Part shown: in pieces, positions 35,167 through 44,453 of the stretch
Layout: the number at the start of each line of letters is the position of its first letter
Numbering within the stretch: the first letter of the stretch is position 1
Source: Sporocytophaga sp.
GTDB taxonomy: Bacteria > Bacteroidota > Bacteroidia > Cytophagales > Cytophagaceae
Assembly (NCBI GenBank): GCA_024707265.1
Contig: JANQAB010000006.1
Coordinates: forward strand, 625,001-689,000
DNA length: 64,000 nt
Reading direction: 5' to 3'
Made by a program: the position numbers and the translations under genes
Notes under the pieces: model-generated
Seen by the model: only the letters and a program-made list of their open reading frames with translations
Databases searched by the model: none
Told to the model about the DNA's origin: nothing

Positions 35167-37235
35167 TGGACAGATTTAAAGCGGTGTTCTTTGAGGAAGC
35201 CACCACACTCATAAATGAACTGGAAAGAGTTTCCCTCTTATTGCACAACAATCCTTCGGATAGTTCGATCATAGAACAGATCTTCCGCATCATGCACACG
35301 TTGAAAGGTAATAGCACAATGTTCGGCTTTTACCGGATCGGAGATTTTACACATCACTTTGAAACTCTCTATGATTATATCAGGGAAGGTAAAATGTCTG
35401 TAACGGATAATGTCCTAAACATAACATTTGCTTCTGTTGACCATTTGCGGGTACTGCTTACAGACGTAGAGCTGGAAAATTCAGTCCATAAAATCAATCA
35501 TGAAAACCTGATCCGAGGTCTCATTGAGGTTCTGAACGGTACTTCTGGTGAGGAGAGTATAAAAAACAATTCTTCTGATCATAAGATAGAGAATAAAGTT
35601 TCGGATTCTCCTACTTACTGGGTGAAATTTGTTCCTAAAAAGGGGTTGGTGAGAAAAGGGACTAATGTGTTATTCCTTCTCGATGATCTGTCTCAGCTTG
35701 GCGCAACTTATACAGTTTCAAATACGGAGCGATTACCTGATTTTAAAAAACTCGATCCTGCTGATATATATATATACTGGGAAATATATGTTTCGGGAAC
35801 TGTAACAGAAAACAGTATCCGGGATGTTTTCATGTTCGTAGAAGAAGACTGCGAGCTTGAAATAAGAAAGATTTCAGAAACAAACCTGCTTGATCAGGAT
35901 GGTTTTTCTGCCATTGCCCGCGATGTTTCTTTAAGCATTGATGAAAAGATTTCAAAGTTTGGTGGATTGGTAACTAATTCTTCTTCTAAAAATAGAATGA
36001 AGGAAGTAAGAAGTAAGATAGAAAAAGCCAACGAGAAATCTATAGTTACCTCTAAAGACAATTCGATTTCAAGCATCAGAGTCGCTTCTGAAAAGCTGGA
36101 TGAATTGATGAGTCTTGTAAGTGAGCTGGTAACTACTCAAGCAAGGTTAAATCTTGTTTCAGAACAGATTGCTTCCTCTGAACTAGTAAGTATTTCAGAA
36201 AATATTGAAAAGATCACCCGTCAGTTAAGAGATAATACTTTTAGTATATGTCTTATTCCGATTGAAAACTTATTGGTTCGATTTCAACGACTGGTGAGAG
36301 ATCTTTCAACCCAATTGAATAAGGACGTTGTGTTTGTTTCTGAAGGTGCAGATACAGAACTGGACAAGAATATTATCGAAAACCTGGCAGATCCTCTGAT
36401 GCATATTTTCCGGAATTCACTGGATCATGGAATTGAATCGGGAGAAGAGCGAGTGAAGAAAGGAAAACCTGCCCAAGGAAAAATCTTATTAAAAGCATTT
36501 TATTCTGGGAATAGTGTGATTATTCAGATCCGCGATGATGGAAAAGGAATTGATCCGGAAATGATCAGGCAAAAGGCCATCAGCAAAGGATTAATCACTG
36601 CAGATCAGAATCTGGATCGGCGTCAGATCTTCGATCTTATTTTTCTTCCGGGATTTTCTACCGCGGAGAAAGTTAGCGAGGTTTCTGGTCGTGGAGTAGG
36701 AATGGATGTAGTGAAAAGACAGATTACTGAAATCAGGGGTGAAGTGGAAGTAGAGTCCGTGATCAACGAAGGAACTACCATTAATATTAAGCTTCCTCTT
36801 ACACTTTCGATCATTGACGGATTGCTTGTAAAAATCAATGCTACACATTTTGTAATACCATTAGGTAATGTGGATAAATGTTTTGAAGCAAATCATGAAG
36901 AATTTGTAGATAAGATCAATGACCTTATAATTCTGGACGGAGAGCAGGTACCTTTTATATATCTGAGAGATGAATTTGATATAAAGGAAAATTGTCCTCA
37001 ACTGCATCAGGTGGTGGTGGTGAAGCAGGACGATAGAAGGGTAGCTTTATCGGTCGATACTATTATTGGAGAATATCAGGCAGTATTAAAACCACTTGGA
37101 AGGTTGTACAAAAATGTTGACGTTATTTCAGGAGCGACGATCTTAGGAAATGGAGAGGTTGCTCTTGTTGTTGATCCCAACAGAATCATTAAGGAATATA
37201 TATTTAATCAAATAAATAACGAAGTTTTACAATGA
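35166..37235 (+). CDS. cheA: Chemotaxis histidine kinase CheA (intact)
   Basis: A 689-residue CheA with all parts. P1 HPt has phospho-His44 (IFRIMHTLKGNS). A P2-like segment (YWVKFVPKKGLVRKGTNVLF, about 155-260) docks CheY/CheB. P3 dimerisation (SISSIRVASEKLDELMSLVS, from about 298), P4 ATPase (NSLDHGIE, DDGKGID, GRGVGMDVVK) and P5 CheW-like follow. It phosphorylates CheY and CheB in the cytoplasmic array. The ends overlap cheY and cheW. It is the only complete cheA seen in the window. Confidence 0.97.
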   Translation: MDRFKAVFFEEATTLINELERVSLLLHNNPSDSSIIEQIFRIMHTLKGNSTMFGFYRIGDFTHHFETLYDYIREGKMSVTDNVLNITFASVDHLRVLLTDVELENSVHKINHENLIRGLIEVLNGTSGEESIKNNSSDHKIENKVSDSPTYWVKFVPKKGLVRKGTNVLFLLDDLSQLGATYTVSNTERLPDFKKLDPADIYIYWEIYVSGTVTENSIRDVFMFVEEDCELEIRKISETNLLDQDGFSAIARDVSLSIDEKISKFGGLVTNSSSKNRMKEVRSKIEKANEKSIVTSKDNSISSIRVASEKLDELMSLVSELVTTQARLNLVSEQIASSELVSISENIEKITRQLRDNTFSICLIPIENLLVRFQRLVRDLSTQLNKDVVFVSEGADTELDKNIIENLADPLMHIFRNSLDHGIESGEERVKKGKPAQGKILLKAFYSGNSVIIQIRDDGKGIDPEMIRQKAISKGLITADQNLDRRQIFDLIFLPGFSTAEKVSEVSGRGVGMDVVKRQITEIRGEVEVESVINEGTTINIKLPLTLSIIDGLLVKINATHFVIPLGNVDKCFEANHEEFVDKINDLIILDGEQVPFIYLRDEFDIKENCPQLHQVVVVKQDDRRVALSVDTIIGEYQAVLKPLGRLYKNVDVISGATILGNGEVALVVDPNRIIKEYIFNQINNEVLQ

Positions 37236-37729
37236 GCATAGAAAATCTGAATGTAAGTAATTCTTACTTATCATTTAAGTTGGAAAACGAAACTTTTGCT
37301 GTAACTGTCGAAAGGGTACATGAAATATTGGAAATACCCACGGTAACAAAAGTTCCTAAATCTCCAGACTTTATGACAGGAGTAATTAACCTTAGAGGTA
37401 ATGTATTGCCTGTAATTGATACACGCATAAAATTTGGACTGGCTAAAACTGATTTTACAATCGATTCCTGCATCATAGTTCTTTCTATCATGATGGAGAA
37501 TGAACAGATCACCATTGGAGCATTGGTGGATTCGGTTCAGGAAGTACTTGAGCTTTCATCAGAAAAAATACTGCCTTCTCCTGCATTAGGAAATAAATAT
37601 AAAGCTGAGTTTATTCAAGGTATGATAAAGAACGATGAACATTTCATCATGGTCCTTAATATTGATGAAGTTTTTTCTATCAATGAACTTCATCAGATGA
37701 AAGAAAACACATCTGAAACCATTATTTAA
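37232..37729 (+). CDS. cheW: Chemotaxis adaptor CheW (locus 3)
   Basis: A 165-residue CheW domain, with KVPKSPDFMTGVINLRG and the end of the P5-binding face VDSVQEVLEL. The start overlaps cheA by 4 bp (ATGA). It links receptors with CheA. No receptor follows here as in loci 1 and 2; a 197-bp gap without gene separates it from cheR. Confidence 0.96.
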   Translation: MSIENLNVSNSYLSFKLENETFAVTVERVHEILEIPTVTKVPKSPDFMTGVINLRGNVLPVIDTRIKFGLAKTDFTIDSCIIVLSIMMENEQITIGALVDSVQEVLELSSEKILPSPALGNKYKAEFIQGMIKNDEHFIMVLNIDEVFSINELHQMKENTSETII

Positions 37730-37926
37730 TTTTTAAACCTGTGAAATTATACAACTATGAAAAATTGATTTTCGAATTCCTTAATTTGACTGGGATGTCC
37801 GGAGTTATATTTTACATGGGAGATAATTCCTCTAATCAATTAAGTAATTTTATCCACTATGGTTGTTTGGTTTTATAAATACCAAAATTTCTTATCTGCT
37901 GCGTTATTCTAAAAAATAATAAGATT

Positions 37927-38760
37927 ATGACTTCAGTAGTAAAAATGTCTAATGAGGAGTTCAGAAAAATGAGCTCTATGATTTATTCGGATTATGGAAT
38001 TAAAATGCCACCGTCAAAAAAAACATTGCTTGAATGCCGGCTTCAAAAACGATTGAACGCCCTTAATTTATATTCATTTAAGGAATACTGTGATTTTGTT
38101 TTCAGTCCCGAAGGACAAAGGACGGAACTGATTCAAATGATCGATGTCGTGACTACCAATAAAACCGATTTTTTCAGAGAGTCAATTCATTTCGATTTTC
38201 TTAGCAATCATTGCTTTCCAGCAATGACTATAGGGCGGGATGGCGGACGTCCTTTGCGGATTTGGAGTGCAGGTTGTTCTAGCGGAGAGGAACCCTACAC
38301 CATCGCTATGGTTGCTAGTGAATTTGCAGAAACCCGACCTTTTAATTTTTCCATCTTTGGAACTGACCTCTCCACAGAGATACTTAAGAAAGCGGCTCTG
38401 GCTATTTATTCAGAAGAAACAACCAGTGTGATTCCTATGGTATTAAAAAGAAAATATTTTCTAAGAGGAAAAGATGATAAGAATAAAACATACAAAATAG
38501 TTCCTGAATTAAGGCAGAAGCTCTCCCTCCAAAGATTGAATTTCATGGATCATACCTATAATGTTCCATATAATTTTGATATTATATTTTGCAGGAATGT
38601 TTTGATTTATTTTGATAAAGAGACTCAGGAAAAAGTCATCAACCGATTATGCGATAAGCTTAATAAAGGAGGTATTTTCTTTTTGGGACATTCTGAATCT
38701 ATTACGGATATGAATGTTCCTTTGCAACTGATTAAACCTACTATATTCAGACGAATTTAA
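37927..38760 (+). CDS. cheR: Chemoreceptor methyltransferase CheR (locus 3)
   Basis: A 277-residue CheR: N-terminal helical domain (DYGIKMPPSKKTLLECRLQK), receptor-contacting TTNKTDFFRE, the SAM-binding motif GCSSGEEPYT, acidic FGTDLSTEILKKA and FCRNVLIYF. It methylates receptors. It is the intact paralogue of the disrupted cheR at 3517. CheR uses its beta-subdomain to bind the receptor C-terminal pentapeptide. Confidence 0.97.
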   Translation: MTSVVKMSNEEFRKMSSMIYSDYGIKMPPSKKTLLECRLQKRLNALNLYSFKEYCDFVFSPEGQRTELIQMIDVVTTNKTDFFRESIHFDFLSNHCFPAMTIGRDGGRPLRIWSAGCSSGEEPYTIAMVASEFAETRPFNFSIFGTDLSTEILKKAALAIYSEETTSVIPMVLKRKYFLRGKDDKNKTYKIVPELRQKLSLQRLNFMDHTYNVPYNFDIIFCRNVLIYFDKETQEKVINRLCDKLNKGGIFFLGHSESITDMNVPLQLIKPTIFRRI

Positions 38761-38792
38761 AAGTATTGTTTTTAACAGATCAAGCAGTGAAA

Positions 38793-39014
38793 ATGAAATT
38801 ATCAGATGTAGAATTAATTCATGAATTGCAATTGCGATTGTCGGAAAAACAGCCCTCCTTAAAGGAGATGAATGATCTTATGGGGCAAATTCAGCAATTG
38901 AATAAGAAGCTGGAGCAGCCGGAAACAATGAAGAGCAACTTTCTCTCTAATATTCGCAATGAGATCATTAATCCATTTACTAACGGGGGAAAGTTTCAAC
39001 AGGGAGGTGAATGA
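38793..39014 (+). CDS. Small protein resembling a kinase dimerisation helix
   Basis: A protein of 73 residues (ATG 38793; an in-frame TTG at 38766 lies just after cheR). It is a coiled coil ending MKSNFLSNIRNEIINPFT. That end is like the HisKA helix of hybrid histidine kinases (SNFLSNIRHEIRNPL-type), but the phospho-His position is Asn and no ATPase domain follows. The stop overlaps the cheD start. It may be a remnant of a kinase or a small adaptor. Confidence in function is low. Confidence 0.55.
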   Translation: MKLSDVELIHELQLRLSEKQPSLKEMNDLMGQIQQLNKKLEQPETMKSNFLSNIRNEIINPFTNGGKFQQGGE

Positions 39015-39480
39015 ATAAAATTTTAACACATTACCTGTATCCAGCTGGGTTATTTGCAGATAATCGTCCTCATGAAGTAATTACTGTCTTAGGTACCTGC
39101 GTATCAGTTTGTCTTTATGATCCAGTACTTAAAATAGGAGGTATGAATCATTATATGCTTCCATTATGGAACGGTGAAGGTTTACCTTCCCTAAATATGG
39201 GAACATTGCGATTGAAAAGCTGCTGAAAAAAATGATTAGTCTAGGAAGCCAAAAGAAAACTCTGCAAGCTAAAATTTTTGGTGGTTTGGGAGAATCATCC
39301 CCTGCCAATGTTCTCAATATCGGACAGCGGAACTGTAAACTTGCTAAAGAAATGCTGAAACAGATGCAGATCCCAATTGTAGCAAGTCATTTAGGAGGCG
39401 GTTTGGCCCGTAAGTTGAAATTCTATACTCATACGGGTGAAGTTCATATGAAATTTGTTAAGTCTGATGATATTGTCTGA
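39011..39480 (+). pseudogene. cheD: CheD, frame-disrupted
   Basis: ATG 39011 starts a CheD with catalytic Cys (LGTCVSVCLYDP) and His (GGMNHYMLP). The frame fails at the CCC run about 39187-39190, where one C is missing, and ends at 39226. With it restored the text goes on KYGNIAIEKLLKKM, then TLQAKIFGGLGESS to 39480. The intact paralogue is at 4381. If the fault is real, locus 3 lacks a deamidase and must rely on the copy in locus 1. Confidence 0.85.
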
Positions 39481-39498
39481 CCTTTTAAATTGTAACCC

Positions 39499-40563
39499 GT
39501 GAAAAATAAAATAAAAGTTTTGATTGTTGATGATTCTGCGGTGGTGAGGAAAATGTTAACAGAAATTCTGAATTCTGATTCTACTATAGAGGTGATGGCC
39601 ACCGCTTCTGATCCTTATTTTGCGGCGACGAAAATACAGCACGAAATCCCTGATGTGATTACGCTTGATGTTGAGATGCCCAAAATGGATGGACTGACAT
39701 TCTTGAGAAAGATTATGTCTCAGCACCCTATTCCTGTCGTGATTATTTCCAGTCTTACAGATAAAGGTACAGAGACAGCGATAAAGGCATTAGAATATGG
39801 AGCCGTGGAAGTAATTACAAAACCCAAATTGGAATCCAACGAGTCTTGGGAAGATTCGAAAATGAGGATCATCGATATTATTAAAGCGGCTTCATTATCA
39901 AAACCAGGACGTAAAACCCAGTTCGAGAAGGTAGCACCAAAATTAACTGCGGATGCCATGATTAGTTCTTTCAGTGCTACCAGTATGATCAAGACAACAG
40001 AGAAGGTAGTTGCTGTCGGTGCTTCTACTGGTGGAACTGAAGCGATCCGTGTGCTGCTCGAAGCGATGCCCCTAAATGCTCCGGGTATTGTCATTGTGCA
40101 ACATATGCCCGAATTGTTTACCAAATCATTTGCATTGAGACTCAACGAGCTTTGCAGGATTACAGTGAAAGAAGCGGAGAATGGGGATAGTGTTTTAAGG
40201 GGAAGAGCATTAATTGCCCCAGGGAACAAACATATGCTGCTAAAAAGAAGTGGTGCAAGATATTATGTAGAAGTGAAAGATGGCCCATTGGTAAACAGAC
40301 ACAAACCTGCGGTAGATGTGCTGTTCAGATCTACTGCCCGTTACGCTGGCGCTAACAGTATCGGAGTATTACTTACAGGAATGGGTGATGACGGTGCAAA
40401 AGGGTTATTGGAAATGAAACAAGCAGGGGCAAAAACCATTGCTCAGGATGAGAAAAGCAGTGTGGTGTTTGGAATGCCTAAAGAAGCTATAAAATTAGAT
40501 GCCGCGGATAAAGTACTTTCACTTGAGCTTATTGCTTCTCAAATATTAAAGCTAACGTTATAG
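39499..40563 (+). CDS. cheB: Chemotaxis methylesterase CheB (locus 3)
   Basis: A 354-residue CheB starting at GTG 39499 (no ATG in frame nearby). The receiver carries Asp10/Asp11 and phosphoacceptor Asp56 (ITLDVEMPKMDG). The esterase domain has the triad Ser (GASTGGTEA), His (QHMPELFTKSF) and Asp (GMGDDGAKG). It demethylates the receptors. It closes locus 3; the sequence after it has no clear terminator. Confidence 0.97.
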   Translation: MKNKIKVLIVDDSAVVRKMLTEILNSDSTIEVMATASDPYFAATKIQHEIPDVITLDVEMPKMDGLTFLRKIMSQHPIPVVIISSLTDKGTETAIKALEYGAVEVITKPKLESNESWEDSKMRIIDIIKAASLSKPGRKTQFEKVAPKLTADAMISSFSATSMIKTTEKVVAVGASTGGTEAIRVLLEAMPLNAPGIVIVQHMPELFTKSFALRLNELCRITVKEAENGDSVLRGRALIAPGNKHMLLKRSGARYYVEVKDGPLVNRHKPAVDVLFRSTARYAGANSIGVLLTGMGDDGAKGLLEMKQAGAKTIAQDEKSSVVFGMPKEAIKLDAADKVLSLELIASQILKLTL

Positions 40564-40643
40564 AATGTCATGAAGAATTTTGTTATAAGAATATTTAATG
40601 TTCAGTAAGGTATTATAAGGTATCATTGTTGTCCGACTAAAAT

Positions 40644-40974
40644 TTAAAGGGAGGAACTAATGAAAGCCCCTCCCCTATAGTTATGTTTGTTTTGCGAGCA
40701 AATCATAACATGATCTAAGATAATCAATTTGCTATTCGAATCAATACGCACAGAAGACTTTTTCGCCTCCAGCCTTTAAATAAGTATCTGTATCCTTCCA
40801 ACCACTTCCTTTGATTTTAGCGGTTACAGAAGCTTCTTATCTCTCCAAATCCTTCAATGATCCATCAGAAGTAACATAATAAGGCCTTCCCCAAAACTCT
40901 AAGTCTGAAATTTACTGAGCTTGTGAAAACAATGAAATTAATAATCCCCAAAGGAGTAAATAAATTTTAAACAT
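40644..40974 (-). pseudogene. Relic of a small exported protein
   Basis: From the ATG at 40974 (minus) a signal peptide is read (MFKIYLLLWGLLISLFSQAQ), then a stop, DLEFWGRPYYVTSDGSLKD, another stop, and KGSGWKDTDTYLKAGGEK. A frame change leads to SVRIDSNSKLIILDHV. Two stops and one shift mean it is dead. I recognise no family. The remaining 330 bp to the next gene show no gene. Confidence 0.5.
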
Positions 40975-41306
40975 AACTAAAAATAAATTTCAAATAAAAA
41001 TCAAAATATTTTATTTGAACAGAAAGCAATCCGAGTTTATACAAGCTCTTCAATTGCCCTAAATATCCAGAATTAACAATTTATATTTCATCAAACTCGC
41101 GATTTCACGAATGAATTTAAGGTTTCACTATAGCAAGCCATTTTCGCAAATCAACGCATCCCTTTCTCTAAATACTAATCTTTGGTTATTGGCGGGCAAA
41201 TAAGTATTTTAGAAAGAATTAAAATACAATATCCTAAGTTCAACATCTTGAAACTAGGTGGGGATTAGACATATTATTTACTTTAAATTGACCAATAGAA
41301 AGATAA
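40975..41306. other. Non-coding stretch
   Basis: About 330 bp of AT-rich DNA. I see no gene, clear promoter or repeat. Confidence 0.4.
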
Positions 41307-41763
41307 ATGAATCTACAAATTTTGCATGCAAATGAAGGTGATTTGGAAGCAATACTAAACCTTCAAAAAGAATGTTATCAAACTGAAGCGGAACTTCATA
41401 ATGAATATAATATCCCACCATTGACCCAAACTATTGAAGAAATTAAAACAGAAATGGGACAGGGAACGCTTTTTTTTAAAAGGCATGATAAATGGTCAAA
41501 TAATAGGATCTGTTCGTGGATATTGCTACAAAGAAACGACATTTATTGGTCGACTAATCGTAAATAGGCAATTCCAAAACCAAAAAATCGGACAGACATT
41601 AATGAAAGAAATAGAAACACAATTAAATAATTGTAATCGATATGAGCTATTTACCGGTTATAAGAGTGAAAAAAATCTAAAGCTCTATCAGAAATTAGGA
41701 TATAGAGAATTTAAAAGACAACTTATCAATCAAAATTTAACTCTGGTATATTTGGAAAAATAA
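41307..41763 (+). pseudogene. GNAT acetyltransferase, frame-disrupted
   Basis: ATG 41307 starts LQILHANEGDLEAILNLQKE, typical for GNAT proteins. A T8 run at 41470-41477 (one base too many) breaks it. The rest reads GMINGQIIGSVRGYCYKE, VNRQFQNQKIGQTLMKE (acetyl-CoA binding, in place of the usual Q-x-x-G-x-G/A) and LYQKLGYREF. Joined it would be about 151 residues. Its target is unknown. A single-base event in T8 could also be a phase switch or error. Confidence 0.8.
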
Positions 41764-41927
41764 GATAACATAAATCTATGCCAGTAACAGGGATCATTGC
41801 TAAAGGGGAAAAAGGTTTTTTTTGTCTATTAATTGAAATTATCCATTCTTTACTGAATAGCATTTTGGATATACCACAAGACGATAAAATATCAGAATAA
41901 AATCATTTTTTGAGTATTTTAGTATAA

Positions 41928-42692
41928 ATGAAGTTCGACAAACACCCTCCTTCTGAAAAACTAAAACCCTACATCAAACATTTTGTAGTGTCAGAGAACC
42001 TTGTCGAAAATGAATATAAGGTTTTTCCTTCTTCAGGTCTTGTCATCGGATTTCAATACAAAGGACAACTATCAACTATTCATAACAATACTGAAAGCAA
42101 ACTAACCTCTGCCGGAATAACAGGTATCTCCGATAGTTATAAAATCTTCAAAAATTCAGCTAACATCGGTACCATCTTAGTTTATTTTACTGAAATAGGA
42201 TTTACTCATTTTTCTTCTAACCCTGCCAATGAGTTATTTAATCTGAGCATTGCTCTTGAAGACATTTTTGATAAATATGAAGTAAGAGAGGTAGAAGAAA
42301 AACTTGCCAGTGCCACAACCGACCAGCAAAGAATAAAAATTGTTGAATTATTTTTTCTAACTCAACTAAAAGACATCCATACGGACAAACTCATCATAGA
42401 AGCTGTAAAGCTTATTTATCAGAGCAAAGGCACCATTCGCATTAAAGAGCTAAACGAAAAACTTAACATTAGTCAAAGTCCCTTCGAAAAAAGGTTTAGA
42501 AAAATTGTAGGCACTACAGCTAAAAAATTTGCTTCCATTATTCGCTTTAATTCTATCATTAATAACCTTAACAGCAATAAATCATTAACTGAAATCTGTT
42601 ACGAAAATAACTTCTTTGATCAGGCTCATTTTATTAAAGATTTCAAACAATTCACCGGAGACACACCTGAAAACTTTAAGAGGTTCCTCTAA
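41928..42692 (+). CDS. AraC-family transcriptional regulator
   Basis: A 254-residue regulator. The N-terminal 150 residues (PPSEKLKPYIKHFVVSEN) are of the DUF6597 sensing type. The C-terminal two HTH motifs are RIKELNEKLNISQSPFEKRF and LTEICYENNFFDQAHFIKDF, typical of AraC. It probably controls the DUF1398 gene 146 bp downstream, as these are often paired in Bacteroidota. Its ligand is not known. Confidence 0.92.
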   Translation: MKFDKHPPSEKLKPYIKHFVVSENLVENEYKVFPSSGLVIGFQYKGQLSTIHNNTESKLTSAGITGISDSYKIFKNSANIGTILVYFTEIGFTHFSSNPANELFNLSIALEDIFDKYEVREVEEKLASATTDQQRIKIVELFFLTQLKDIHTDKLIIEAVKLIYQSKGTIRIKELNEKLNISQSPFEKRFRKIVGTTAKKFASIIRFNSIINNLNSNKSLTEICYENNFFDQAHFIKDFKQFTGDTPENFKRFL

Positions 42693-42837
42693 AAAACGAT
42701 TTTTTACAATTACAAATGTCTTTTAAAAAACACCTTTGCATTATACTCATTTTACAAATATCTGATAACTATCAGATTGTATGCAGAATGAATTTATGTA
42801 ATTCAAAAAATCATTTAACCATAAAATTTTAAAAAAG

Positions 42838-43227
42838 ATGTTTACAATTGAACAAATCAAAACGGCTCACAGTAAAGTAAAATCAGGTGCAGAATTTCCA
42901 GCATACATCCATGAAATTAAAAGTCTTGGCGTTACTTTCTATCAAACTTTTGTAACAGATGGTCACACCGATTATTATGGCTCCGACGACTATAAAACCT
43001 CATCATCTGCAAGGTATGAAGCAATATCCATTAATGATCAATGTGAAACTGAAGAGTTTAAAGCAGCCCTTAAAGCTCATCAGAATGGGCAATCAGACTT
43101 TCCGACTTTTATCAGCATGAGCGCAAAACTGGGTATTGAAAAGTGGGAAGTCTGTATGAATAAAATGACCTGTACCTATTTTGATAAAAATGGAAAAGAA
43201 ATATTGGTCGAGGAAATCCCTCATTAA
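42838..43227 (+). CDS. DUF1398 family protein
   Basis: A cytoplasmic protein of 129 residues matching DUF1398 (IEQIKTAHSKVKSGAEFPAY, LGVTFYQTFVTDGHTDYYG and LGIEKWEVCMNKMTCTYFD). Relatives in other bacteria include the enterobacterial YbcV. Its function is not known. It is under its own terminator (43255-43281) and probably regulated by the AraC protein before it. Confidence 0.9.
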   Translation: MFTIEQIKTAHSKVKSGAEFPAYIHEIKSLGVTFYQTFVTDGHTDYYGSDDYKTSSSARYEAISINDQCETEEFKAALKAHQNGQSDFPTFISMSAKLGIEKWEVCMNKMTCTYFDKNGKEILVEEIPH

Positions 43228-43254
43228 GAACACACTGCCTCTTAAAATTTTTAT

Positions 43255-43281
43255 GTGCGGAGTTTTTTTTAACTACCGCAC
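43255..43281 (+). terminator. Intrinsic terminator of the DUF1398 gene
   Basis: Six-bp GC-rich stem gtgcgg/ccgcac with a U-rich loop, followed by five U, 28 bp past the stop codon. Confidence 0.65.
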
Positions 43282-43346
43282 TTTTTACTTATTTTTATCT
43301 TAATTCATTTACAGGTCCATATACCGTTATGCATTTTTCCTTTAAG

Positions 43347-44093
43347 ATGAATAAAACACTTATTGTCTTTGTATTAGCCATTACGATCTCCTCCAGCACC
43401 TTTGGACAAGTAGGTGAAATCATTAAAGAATTAGGGGAAGTCCGGAGCAAGGAACGTTATTCAAACCTCGGTTCCAGTAATGGGGGTTCAGAATGGCTTT
43501 TACTGGAAGGTTTCAGGCTACTTGGCATTGGAATTTATAGTCTTCAAACATATGTTTTGTCTACCAGAGATGAACACCCTGAAGTCGTATCATTAGAGGG
43601 TTTTCTTCAGGGAGGTTATTATGGAAAATATAATGCAATCCTTCTCAACCCTCAGATCAGAGCTAACTGGGGAGCGTTCTCTACAGAGTTCAGACAACAA
43701 AGTATAAACGATAATACAGGGTACCTGAATACCCTGGACTGGCAGATTATAAAACTTAATATCCCTATCTACCCAGTAATGATAAACAGTGGAATGGGTT
43801 TTTCTCATTTAGATTTAGCCAACCAGACTTTTTTTGAATACACTTTAGGAGCACAAGCAAGGTTTTTAAAGAAACGTTTATACACAGAAGCAGTCTATAG
43901 GTCAGCTGACAGAGACAGAACTTCTTTCCGAAAAGAATTCAAAATCACTTGTGACTATGAATTAGGAAATAAACAGGTAAGAAACAGAGGAAGCTTCAGA
44001 GTGAGTCCATCTTTGGGTTTTGCTTATCAAAATTATTATGGTAAGTTTAATCAATATTACATTCTGGCTGGTATAAATATAAGATACTACTAA
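43347..44093 (+). CDS. Exported protein, probable outer-membrane barrel
   Basis: A 248-residue protein from ATG 43347 (an ATG at 43329 adds six residues). A signal peptide (ending STFGQ) leads to alternating aromatic strands and a C-terminal end YYILAGINIRYY, typical of small outer-membrane barrels. No family was recognised. Confidence 0.7.
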   Translation: MNKTLIVFVLAITISSSTFGQVGEIIKELGEVRSKERYSNLGSSNGGSEWLLLEGFRLLGIGIYSLQTYVLSTRDEHPEVVSLEGFLQGGYYGKYNAILLNPQIRANWGAFSTEFRQQSINDNTGYLNTLDWQIIKLNIPIYPVMINSGMGFSHLDLANQTFFEYTLGAQARFLKKRLYTEAVYRSADRDRTSFRKEFKITCDYELGNKQVRNRGSFRVSPSLGFAYQNYYGKFNQYYILAGINIRYY

Positions 44094-44453
44094 AAACTTT
44101 TATCTTTGTGAAAGTTCTCTCGATTGACCTTTCATCAGAAAATAAAAGCCAATTGAAGTTTCACCTTTACATCATTGATCTCCCATCTATTATTCAACTT
44201 TCCAGCTTGTCCAACACACCAGTTTCTCAGTTTCAGACTTTACCCAAACTCTGTTCTTAAAGATTAAAAATTGCTTCTAGAATAAACAAATTAGGGAAGA
44301 TTAAGCTTTTAATTGCGAAACTCCTACCTTCTTCTTTGGATAATATTTCCCGTATGAATACTTTAGCAAAATCTAAAGAATTATATGCAATTAATTTAGA
44401 TCCTTTAAAAAAAATCATTCTGGCATCACTGTTAACAAAATAAAAATTCGAAC

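Noticed and set aside
39720..40229. 169-codon antisense frame over cheB (also 5164-5478 in the first copy)
   Set aside because: Same reason: complement of conserved esterase codons, no start context or family.
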